From contig NC_079432.1 in assembly GCF_026213295.1 (NCBI RefSeq), positions 13,845,723 to 13,909,722 on the forward strand: DNA of 64,000 bases. The letters run 5' to 3'. Shown piece by piece: positions 52,884 through 64,000 of the stretch. Under the pieces are notes generated by a model. That model was not told where the DNA came from, made no database searches, and saw only the letters and a program-made list of their open reading frames with translations. Within the stretch, counting starts at the first letter, position 1. Each line of letters begins with the position of its first letter. The position numbers and the translations under genes were made by a program. The DNA comes from Gadus chalcogrammus (lineage: Eukaryota > Chordata > Actinopteri > Gadiformes > Gadidae).

Positions 52884-55174
52884 CCGGGCTACGAAAAAAA
52901 CCTGCAGCAGCAGCCTCTGGCGAAAGGTAGAATAGGAATCCACTTTTGGAGAAACGCAACCGACATCCCGTTGCGACGGCCAATCACGTAAGCCGGCGAT
53001 TAGAACGGAAGACCCCTGTGGACTTAAGAGCCGTGTTCACCGTGCAACATGTATTTACATGCAGTGGAGCGCACCGCTGCAGACCTCCTGAGTCATCAGC
53101 GCTGAGGGCCCTGGCAGGTGCCAGCGGATCTCCCCTGGTCCAGGTCCATTAGTGCGTCACATGGACTGTGTGTGTGAACTGTTGCGTAAGGATTCAGTCC
53201 GACCTCTTGACAAGCGTAGGGTAGATGTTTAATAAAGCGTTTTTATGGTTGTGTCGGATCAGGCATGGAGGGAGGGGTACAGAATAGTTGGTCCATATAT
53301 GGTCAAAACGGGGGAAGACATTCAGCTTTCAGCGATGAAAAGTGAATATTCAGCAGTGCAGTCTGCTTTTTTTTTTGCTCTCCGTGAGACGCTTCCATTG
53401 ACTTGCAGTGTTAGAGTAGCCTTGATTTCTGTTCATGTGAGGGGAATACACTTTTTAGCTTAGAAAGATTCTCAATGTGTTCTCGTTAGTCACTTATTCA
53501 GAACAGCAGTAAGAACACAACCCTGTAGTTTGTCTACAAACACACAGATAATTCAGCAGATGCACCGCTGACCGCTTCGTGTACACTGATAGTAACTGAA
53601 TAAATAACTGAATATAAAAGCCCCATATTTTCCAGGAATCTAGTGGAGAATAATCATGCACTAACCATGTATGGTAACCAAAGACTCAATAGCTATTTTG
53701 CAGCTTGGGCTTGATTGTTTGTGGAGGTCTGTTTACTACCCACATATTGGAGGTTATGGTTCGCTTACAAATTATAATATCACCCAGCTATGGCCCTTTG
53801 ACAGAAATTGGACAAAATGTTCTCGAATATTAAAATGAATGGTTGTCCCAAAGCCACAGACAGCCCACAAAGGATGCTAGCTAAATGCCAGACCTTGAAG
53901 AGATGTGAACTTTTCATTCCATTTGCAAAATATAACCTTGGCTTTGGCAGAAGTTTTAGTTTTTTATGGATAACAATAAGACGTCCTGATTTATTCAGTT
54001 CAAATGACTCAACGCATCCCCAGCTGCCGCGCTACAACAGCCCCGAACCCCTGTGAAGATAAGAGCAGTGATCACAGGCTCTCCCACCCAGCGCCCGGTC
54101 CACTCACACGCCCCCCAGGCCCGGCAGACCCAGAGCCCAGGTCCAGAGCTGGGTCCTGGGGAAGGTTACACAACGCTTTCCCCACCCCCCAAACACCCTC
54201 TGTGGACATAATGCGGCGTGTGCGAGCCTGAAATGGGCCCTGTTTCCACGGTAACGTTACACCTCAGCACCTCACCTACGGTCAACCCTGCTTTACTTCC
54301 AAGCTAATCCCCCCCATACCTGGACCCAATCCTATTGGTTTCCCATTGAGGAAAGGGTTCCAGGTTTTATAAAAGCGTCTGTGTGTCCTCTGTTGTTTAG
54401 ACAGCTTATTAAATAAAAGCTTTTCATGTCATGGTTATTTTAAGAGGAAATCGTCCAAATCATTCACCATTCAAAATAATATACTTTTTTTCACATTGAT
54501 AGTGCTTTTAAGCTACCATGAACTGAAATGCTACTTTTTCACCCTGCTTGCTAATTTCTGGTCATTTTTCAACAAAGTATGCCAACATATAAAAAGCAAA
54601 TGATAACGGAACACATTTCCCTGCCGGCAGGATTAACAGCTCAACCAATACCATAAAATGTTTCTCATCAAGCTTGCAACCCACTAACAATTATCTTTCT
54701 AGCATGTTTTGTCACTTCTGCCCTATCCAATAAATCCCAAATCATCACATTTTCTCAACATTCCTGCACCAATGACCTGTTTTCAAGATAAATCTAATAT
54801 ACGCCTGTGTAATACCGTCTGAATTAAGTCCCTCCATGTTGACTATTAATTCCAATTTGAGTGACAGAGCGGAGTATAAGCTCTATGTATTAAGCAACAG
54901 GCTGGTGGAACTCCGTTTCTCTTACACCTTGCCCACTTCATCAAATCTGACACACAGGACAGCTGGACCTGTTGCATCAGCACACACTGCTACGTCTTGG
55001 TCCTCAGTTTAGGAACCCACTCGTGAGCGGCGAGCCATGGCTCATCACAGCAGTTCTAGCGGCCATCTGCATTTCATAGCTCATCTCATGGTCCCTACAC
55101 TGACTCACTTCTCCCCAGCATTAAAAACAACAAGGTGGTCCTGTTTACGGTGGTCCACTTGAATGGACGGGTCA

Positions 55175-55430
55175 CTTTGGTATCGCTGCGCTAAGTGTGT
55201 CAGCGCTAGAGCGGGTTGACTTGTAACCAGAAGGTTTCTAGTTCGATCCCCGGCTCCTCCTAGCCGATTGTCGGGTGTCCCTGAACAAGACACCTGACCC
55301 GAACTGCTCCCGACGAGCTGGCTGTCGCCTTGCATGGTTGACTCTGCCGTCGACGTGTGAATGTGTGTGTGACCCGTTGTAAGTCGCTTTGGATGAAAGC
55401 TTCTGCTAAATGTGAATATAAACGTAAACT
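55175..55430 (+). repeat. tRNA-derived SINE with L2-type tail
   Basis: A tRNA-like head contains GTCAGCGCTAGAGCGG (degenerate A box) and TAGTTCGATCCCCGG (B box). A teleost SINE body follows (CCTGAACAAGACACCTGACC, GTCGCCTTGCATGGTTGAC, GTGTGAATGTGTGTGTGA). The tail GTAAGTCGCTTTGGATGAAA with CTTCTGCTAAATG is shared with L2-type LINEs in fish. The subfamily is not decided. Confidence 0.8.
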
Positions 55431-57102
55431 AAGTCCTCTTCATCCGGATCTCCAAGCCATCCCATCTGATCCATACGCACAACGATTTAAAAAAACAACA
55501 ACATATTTGCTATTTCCACTTTGCCTTCACACAAAAGATGTTCTGATACACTTGGGAGGCTGTTGACAAGAGAGATGTTCTCTCACTCCCATCCACCGGC
55601 TTTACAAGAGAACGTGGCAGACTGAAATCAAGGTCAATAGAAAGAACTGTGCTCAGTGCCTTTCTTTATGGAGAGCAACACAATAACGGTACATCTTGTG
55701 TGGAGGTGTGGAGCTCAATGCTGATATACTTGTTGAAGTGACAGCAGAGGCGTTGGTATCCAGGCAGCCGCTCGTGATCAGCGCTGACACTTGACACTAG
55801 TGTGCTGAGGATGTTGACCTCTGGAATGACGACCAGCCGGGTTTACATGAAGCTGGACGCAGGAGTGAAAGAGGATCAATTGAGACGTATTAAACGGGCA
55901 ATCGTGTTCATTTCAAAGAGTCAAAGAGTTAGAGGGGGAGTCTGGTTTTGCATTAAAGTTTCAGATTGCAGTTGTAGAGCAATCGGAAACACTAACCCCA
56001 AACGTCAGCCAACAGCACTGGTAGAAAACAAAAGCTGTTTTATTGGCTGATAGTGCATGACAATCTGACAAATTAAGATAGGTCTTCAAGAGTATTTGCA
56101 TGCATAAAATTGGTTGGTAAGCAACAATCTTAATAAATGTTATATTTATTGTATTCCAGTAGCGTCCAAATCTGTGTGCCTCCCCATCGCATTTCTGCCA
56201 GAAAAAGACGCAATGCAGAAAATGGGCCTTGTATCAGTCAATACAGATAAAAGATACTATACTTCTTAATGAGTTCAATTAAATCACAATTTAACAGCAA
56301 ATTTACCAAATCCTTTTTCAATATAGTCAGTGTGGCCTCAGTGAATGTTCAAAAATATAATTGAGTTTTAACATTGCTCCGATTAACTGACACATCCTAA
56401 CCTGTAAACTAAGGTGATAAGTTTGAGCGTAAGTTGAAACCCTAATGCATCCAAGCTAACAAGTAAAAAGACTGCACAGTGTAGATAGCATTTTAACAAA
56501 CAAACCAGAGCAGGACTTGGAGCTCTGTTGAGTGGTCTCTGCCAGTGATTTATACTCAACGTCCCAAGCAAACAACAGACCGATCTAACCATAACACCAT
56601 CCTAAAGAAAGGACTTCATGTGGTGGATTGTTTGGCTGTTAGATCGACAGATGCAGGAAGGAATGATGCAAGTCAGCTTATGTGTAGCCTTTCTAACTGT
56701 GAACCGGCAGTGTGGAGAACTGGAGTGAATCAAATAAGAAATAAGCCCCAACGCCTGCACATGGCAGACGCACACACCCCCTTCCCTTTTAATATCCTCT
56801 TTGATCTCCTCAGTCAACATGAGTAATGTGGTCATTGCGCTGAGATTACAGCGCTATTAAGCTAACTTATAGGTAGTGTTTCCTCACAGCAATAGCCCGC
56901 CCATCTGTGCCGTCAAAGGCAGAGAATGTACTTCCTCCGATCAACGTTGTCTTTATAGAGTCGTGTTCATGCCGCTATTAAACAGAAAAGTTGTTGTGTA
57001 GCTCCTATCCGCATCTCTGCCGTGCACATGGGCATTGTGCTATTGTTGTATCGCATACCGATTGCGCTATCCATCATGTCAACACCAATGAGTACAAAAG
57101 CC

Positions 57103-57140
57103 CTATATATATATATATATATACATATATACATATATAC
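57103..57140. repeat. (TA)n/(CATATA)n tract
   Basis: Short TA dinucleotide run followed by CATATATA repeats. Confidence 0.9.
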
Positions 57141-58108
57141 AGGTTTGCACTAATGGGTAATTATTCGTAATGTTATCTCTTTTCTGTATATTTCTGTACA
57201 AAAAACCAACCAATTATCTGATATCCAATGATCCTCACTATGAATTCCAATGTATCTTAATGGCCTTAATGGATCTCAAGGAACAGTCATCGGCTGTGTA
57301 GCACCAAGCACTAATGACAACCGTAAAGTAGAGGTACGCTAGCCTTGGAAATACCTGTTAAGGCATAACACCATTACACACACCTAAACACATTAGGTGC
57401 CAAGAAGATGTGCCTTTGTTACGAAGGCAGAACAGCCACTTACCGATGCAAACTCTGAGAAAGTGGACGACGGGCAAATTAAGTTGGAGCACATTTACAA
57501 AATGATCCAAAAGCACAAGATGGGCATGAGTTTAGAGGTTAGGATCCGAAGGAAGGAGAGACCTTATTTATGTGTGAGAACAAGAGGTTAGTTTGCATAC
57601 ATATCTTGTGATCTGTGAATATTTTTTGTGATGTAGAAACTCTGGGAACTCATGTGTCATCACCTAACATTGGATCAGGCATGTTGTGCACATCTGTACG
57701 GCGGTATGATATATCACACCTTTGGATGGACATATTTAGCTAGATCAGGAACTTTTTTGGCACATGAAACCATCGAGGGCTTAGCCCTAAAGTGATTAGA
57801 GGAATCCTCACTGAAATGCCCATTTTGAGACCCATTTTGAGATGAATTTCAGTATTGAAATTAAAATAATGCGTAAATGTACATGTAACTTTGACACAGA
57901 GCATATAAAATGGGTACTTTAGTCCAAATTCAATGTGGTCCTCCCTAGGCCCGAACTCAAGGACGTGCCCCCCGTCTTATGACCCCCACACCACAGTGCG
58001 TACATATTGGAACGTATATAGTCTGGCACTACTTCATAGAACAGGATACAATTCATATAGACTGGTTTCAACAACCATCTGTCTGTAGTTGAAGGTCCGG
58101 GATTATTT

Positions 58109-58250
<142 letters not shown>

Positions 58251-59258
58251 TCATTAGCGGCCCATATAAGCGGCAGCGCATTAGGACGGCTGCAGGGAGA
58301 CAGCGGGAGCACCTTCTCTAGGCTGTCCCGCCAATCTGCCTGTCTCTGAGGTGTGAACAGCCCATTTGCAACCAATCAGCAGCCACAGCTGCTTCGCTCA
58401 GATGTATCGTTGACATGACAACCGCACAGGGCACAGAGAGACGACTCATCACGTCACATGGCCAAGGTATTTTTGCCCCGACTATAACGGGCGTTCATGA
58501 TCCATTGTTACCAAGGGGAGTAGAAGTCCTTTATTACGCAGCGCAGCGCCGCAAACAAAGAGGCCGTAACAAGAAGAAGAAGCCAATTATTTTGGGGACA
58601 TGGCCAGTGCACTCTCTGTTAAACCTCAGGGAGTGGGCGGAGGTCTTGGTCTAATCCGCTGCATGGAATCGTGACATGTGTCACCAACATGAATAAGGAA
58701 TATAAGGAGCAGAAGGAGGGAAGGGAAACGGGTAAGAATAAACGCTCCCTCACAAACAACCCTGAACATCTGTCACACGGCGAGCAAGGCTATGAGCTCC
58801 GGCGTCATGGCAACAGGATGCTTTGAAATAAGATGTTCCCGTTACTTCATTACAGAGAAAGAGGGCTTCAGGACTTATGTGGAAGTGAAGTACCGATCCC
58901 ACATCACCAAGAGAGCCCACTGAGATGAAGGACGGACTAATGGGCCAGATTCCTCCTCTTAGATGGGCCTTAGTGGTGCCGGAGCAAGGCTTTCTGTTGC
59001 TCCAAGCCAGGAAGGTGTTAGAGTAGCTAGCGTAAGCTGGTCCTGCAGCGGCCACATCCTGACCCACGATAGTGGGGTGTAATTTGGTGTTTGGCTAACA
59101 GTACCAAGGTTCCTAGGCTGGATCCTTAATGTTTTCAGTCTTCCTGCAGCCCGGGTCTTGATAAAATGCATAAATCCATCGATGCAAGTTTCTTGTGCCA
59201 GAAGCGTGTCATTAATATTAAGTCATATTTTGGCCAAATTGTGATATCCTAACTAACT

Positions 59259-59603
59259 CTACTCCCCTAACGCTGCTGATTCCCTGTGCCATCCTGATCT
59301 CGCGAGCTCCATTGTATTTACTCGCAGATCAGTCTGGTAACCTGCGATGGAGAAAATTTTGAGGCGGGTTTTGAGGCGGGTTTAGGTGTGACGCAACGAG
59401 AAGCGACTGTTCAGTCTAACAACATGAACATGGCATAGGTGGTGATGGACAGATGGTTTATCCAATCAGCTAACCAGTATGTTTGCCCCTTCCCAAAAGT
59501 TCTCCAACGGAAGGTTCCCAGATGGATATGCTGAGCAAATGCGAATCAATCCATCAGACAAAGTCAGGTTAATGCTACTCCCCTAACGCTGCTGATTCCC
59601 TGT
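59259..59603. mobile_element. Segment flanked by 29-bp perfect direct repeats
   Basis: The 29 bp at 59259-59287 recur exactly at 59575-59603 (block core CCCCTAACGCTGCTGATTCC). About 287 bp lie between and include TGATCTCGCGAGC and a repeated GAGGCGGGTTT. The direct repeats could be a very long target-site duplication, a recombination footprint, or part of a repeat family. No coding capacity. Confidence 0.5.
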
Positions 59604-62600
59604 TCCTCATTGGCTATATCCTAACCCAATCAGAGTGATTTTTACATTCCATAAACACTATCTGCTAAAGTCATCTATTTGACTCAAAACAAGATGAACC
59701 TTAAAATATGACATAGCATAATTGCCTATGAGGCTAACGATACGGTAGATTAACACGAAAATGCAAATCTGAGTTAGTTGGAAGCGCAGTGGTCTTTTTC
59801 GGATCGATCAAAGACTCCCCAGGGGGGCGGTCATGTGCAGCGTAAATCGACAACGGCAAAGGGCAGGCCAAAGGAAAAAGATTTAAAGGTCAGACGATCG
59901 GCCTGAGTTCATATTTGCCGATAGGTCAGTCCCAGGGCGGACTGTGTATTTAAAAGCTGCTGTTCACTTAATACAACTCTACAAGGCTACCCAGTTGGAG
60001 TCCAGAATAGACCCTCAGGCCCTGTTCCGCTCTCAAGCCGCAGTGAGAGTCCAATGTAAAGGGCTGTAAAGTGAGGGCAGCCTTTCACACCAGCGAGCTC
60101 TCACACTTTGCGTTGACATGCATCTCGTATCGAGAGCAGTGCGTATGATTCCCCTGCCTGGCATTTTAACCATTTAATTGCTTAGTGGAGTTTTCTGCAT
60201 GCACTTCACCCTCTTAACCCGTCCATCACATAGATGTACTCGCTCTTGATAAGTACTGTACTGCCATCCACAGTCTACAACATTACCAAGATGACTGTAC
60301 TTAATGACTAAAATACCCTGTGTCAGCTTCTTGAAGGGTTGAATGGGACAGGATTTGGTCAAATGGATGGCAGAATTCAATAGAGAAACTGTGAACAGGG
60401 AGAAAATGGATCATGAATGGATATGAAGAACATCAAGCATGGGTTTTTATGTTCACACATTCCTATAGGACCTTCACAAGAAAGATGTAACAACCACTGT
60501 ATACAGAAACACAGTACTGAGGTTGGAAATACATACTGGATCCATGAACGCATTGTTCAGCCTCAAAAGGCTCTGACGTTAAATGTAGAAAATGAACACT
60601 GGTGGCCGGTTGAAGGGCGGAGGGGTTTGAGTTAGGGGTTTGAGTAAGAGGCCCGGCTACGGGGCTGGGCAGGCCCCCTTCCAGACAAGGAGACATTCAC
60701 TGGACTCTGACCATCAACCCTGGGCTGTTCCTCATGTCTTGTGTTGGTAGGGGTTATGAGTCAGAGGCGGTTCTTTGATGTGTCTCAGGGGCGGGATGGC
60801 GTGGCTGAGGCTGCGCCCTGAATCGTTTGTGATGGAATGTTAAAGTCAAACGGCCAGCGATTCGGATCAGTTCTTTACAGACATAGACAAAAGGCTTGTT
60901 CCGCAGCGCTACAAAGACACCTCTCTGCCTTTCATTTAGACCGGTCCTCATCTCAAAGCCCTTGTACCTCCCACTCCTCCATTATATAAATGAAAAAAAA
61001 AACCTCAACTACAATACAGACGCCGTTCTCCACTCCATATCCCATATCCCAAATACATAATTAAAAGCAAAGCCAAAAGATGCAATTTCAAACATCAATT
61101 CTGCTCTTTGTCGCCAATCTAAGCTAAATCTATCCTTTTACCAAGCAGGATTGACAGCTAAAGATTTGAAAGATGTTTGTTTTCAGGTTTGTTTATTAAC
61201 AGTGTGGACAGGCAGAAGGTATTCGTAGTCAGACCAAAGGGCATGACTGAGATACAGTGCAGCGTCTCTGTGTCAGAGCGGTTGTGATCCTGTTAACCCC
61301 AGCAGGGAGCGATGACTGATTTGGAGCCTGAAGACGTCTCTGTCACAGTCATAGATCATGATGGTGACACTCGCCCCAGAGCCAGTATGAATAACACCAT
61401 GACTCGCTGCGAGGGGATATTGTTCATAGGGCTTGGAAGTGGGGAGGCTGATCCAGGCGCTGGAAGACAAAGCGCCTCATTAGAAGACTCCATTCAGGTG
61501 AAGGAGTCGTAATTGAGGGCGAAACTAAAGACGTGCTTAACATTTCCCGAATGGCATCCAGGATCACACCAGTATAATGCTCAAAGCACGCGTTTCCTGC
61601 TCCACTTCTTCCGGTTGCAGAGATCCATCTACTGCTGCTGCTCACCAGACAACAGAGACATACTGACCGACACGACCACGCCAAGGGGAATGCCGCCACA
61701 CACACACACACACATTTCCTGACCCACTCCCACGCACAAGCAAGATGTGTACGGCCATTCATTTACAGGGCTGGGTCGGCAGCAGAACCTCAGAAAGTAT
61801 TCCTGTAGCTCCCATTCTGCATTGTTTCTGAAGATTCCTTCCTAGGTCATTTAGGGATGTCCTTTGACTTCACTATAGCAAAGTATGACCAGTAATAGGA
61901 TTTCAACATGGAGGAAAACGACACATAAAAGTGGTTAAATGTGAAATTATTGTTTGAATTGAATTTGAATGGGCATAAATTAATTGTTTGTTTACACAAT
62001 AACATAACGCACAGCTGCGTGCTTAATACAATGCATAATTAAGATATGCAATGGGCACATTGTTGCGTGTAAATTTGTTCCAATAAATGCCTTTTACCTC
62101 TTTGAGTTATGAAGCATACGACTATATACTCTACACATCTGTCAACTACAATGTATTGCAAAAGTATGTCATTTATTTTGGACAGGCAATCTTATTGACA
62201 TTGGTTGATAAACCACTTATCCATGTTACAATGAACTAATTACTGTTTCGGTAGTTTCACCACTACCACAAACATCATTAATGAATGACCCTAATAAGTT
62301 GTGTTGCCAACTGTAATTACTTGTGATGATGTCTTTGTGGTTAACTGCTGCCATCGATGCAGTAAAAGTAGCTTGGCCTCATTGCTATTGGATGATTTCA
62401 TGGCAAAGTGTTAGTGAAGCGAGCAGGCGGCAGGTGGTTCATCCAAGCGGATGGACACTGTGACAGCATTGTGTGGTTAATGTATGCCATTGGTTCTTAA
62501 TTGCCACTCATTGTAATATGCATAAGTAAAATAGTAGAGAGACCAGCTGCCTGCTGTGGTTTTTAAGCTGGGATGAGTGGGTGTGTATCGTTCCAGACGG

Positions 62601-63633
62601 ATATCATTCCAGAACAGTAATTTAGTAATTAGAAGGGAGAAATGACATATCCAGATCACCGTCGCCGAGTACATTTTAATTGCCTTTGTCAAGGTCGACT
62701 TTTAATATTGTGTAGCTTTACAGCGGTTGCATGATTGGATCGACGGTAGAACGCTTCCCTCTAAAGCCCACGTCGTTGAAAACATGAGGGCCAGATCCAT
62801 TCTGACCCGCGGCACACTACAGCTTCAAGGGTGACAAGCAGACTACTCAGAAATTAGTTAGTTGCTTATTAGGCAATGAAAAAGGAAAACGTGTTCCCAA
62901 ATCACTTTGTTGTGTGTTTCAGCCGAAGAGCTGTGTAAAGGGAACAGGCTTTGTTTAATATTGACTAATTATATTGGTAACGGAGGATTTGGGGAAGTCA
63001 GTTATGATTGTTTAACCTCCCAAACCGGTAATGTCTCGTCGATTTCCGCTTCGTTCTCGTTGACCCTGGTATAGACACATTGCTCATAACATTCATACTG
63101 CTGCAAATGCAAGGGTCAGTGGACCAATCACCATCACCACTTTGTTACCTCATTCGGCCGTAGACAGTGACTCAACAGACATTTATTAACATGAAAGATT
63201 TCAACTTCCAGAAAAGTCTATTGAGTACACGAGCCACTGACTGCTAGGTACTGAAGAATGTTCCCTCCATTCTTGTCCCACTATTCCGTTGAATATTTAA
63301 CGGAGCATGGCGGATTCACAGAAATTACATTTATTCTGCAGAAGCCAATTAGCATTTCCCAAAATACATCCAGTCATCCCGGGCGCTGTCTTGGAACGAT
63401 TGTCATGCTAAATCATATAGATTTAGGAATTTTATAGAGATTGATACTATTTAACGCCCTTGAAGCTCCAACATGATTTGCATGGGTTATTCCAGTCTAC
63501 TTCACCATGAAGCCAATTTAAAGGTTGCACGGTTCACGTGGATTTTCACATAGGAGAAAATAGGCTTTCAAGGGGTCAGTGTTTGCGTATCTCTCACAGG
63601 AAAATAGAAAAGCTTTCAGAGCGCTCACTCTCA

Positions 63634-63760
<127 letters not shown>

Positions 63761-64000
63761 CGGTGTTCTCGGTACTCTGGTCGAGCTGGTACTTTATGTA
63801 TCATCTATATCATCCTTCCCATTAGGACACCATTAGGAACAGAGAGGGCTCCCATCATAAAGCCCCAGTGGCAATGGGTTAGCATCAGACTGTAATCCTC
63901 CACCCATCACGCCTCTTAACGTTTCAAGAAGCCCGCTTTCGTTTTTACATCAAGATCTTTGTGTTATTTTATTACCGAACGTTGAGGGTCTCATTGATCG

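Noticed and set aside
55175..55270. tRNA gene on the plus strand
   Set aside because: The A box is degenerate and the sequence runs on into a SINE body and L2-type tail.
60754..60951. 65-codon open frame on the minus strand
   Set aside because: Uninterrupted and basic, but with no splice context, family resemblance or neighbouring exons. Compatible with chance.

Overview
This is a nuclear window from a ray-finned (teleost) fish. The genes are intron-rich with GT-AG splicing, the encoded proteins are close to their vertebrate orthologues, and the intergenic DNA carries teleost-type SINE, LINE and MITE elements. (CA)n microsatellites are unusually long and frequent. That density would fit a codfish-like (gadiform) genome, but the sequence alone does not settle the species.

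Layout from left to right: a fold-back repeat (1-558); bpnt1 (+, 1012-3904); ppp1cb (-, 9436-5623), convergent with bpnt1; plb1 (-, 27970-10915), a large gene of at least 42 exons; ypel5 (+, 30320-31686), divergent from plb1; slc35a1 (+, 32595-35417); rars2 (-, 42189-35956), tail to tail with slc35a1; akirin2 (-, 44984-43401); cnr1 (-, single coding exon, 49487-48075); and about 14 kb of gene-poor DNA (50.4-64 kb) holding only repeats and unassigned sequence. I rebuilt the exons by hand. The exon lengths of bpnt1, ppp1cb, ypel5, slc35a1, rars2 and akirin2 close in frame and give 309, 327, 121, 339, 573 and 177 residues; cnr1 gives 470. plb1 closes everywhere except at the junction of its signal-peptide exon.

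The order plb1-ppp1cb matches human 2p23. The block slc35a1-rars2-akirin2-cnr1 matches human 6q15, but without orc3 between rars2 and akirin2. The genes do not form a pathway. They are housekeeping or signalling genes held in ancient linkage: a PAP phosphatase, the PP1-beta catalytic subunit, a lipid hydrolase, a Yippee zinc-binding protein, a Golgi CMP-sialic acid transporter, mitochondrial ArgRS, a nuclear chromatin adaptor and a cannabinoid receptor.

I found no undescribed multi-gene system. The most interesting items are structural. One is a MITE-like palindrome in a plb1 intron carrying head-to-head telomere motifs. Others are decayed copies of single exons beside bpnt1 and ppp1cb, two copies of a TTAA-type MITE (one 17 bp from a plb1 splice donor), microsatellites lying against 3' splice sites in plb1 and rars2, and a plb1 protein with one dead and two apparently intact GDSL repeats, the second with GDST in place of GDSL.
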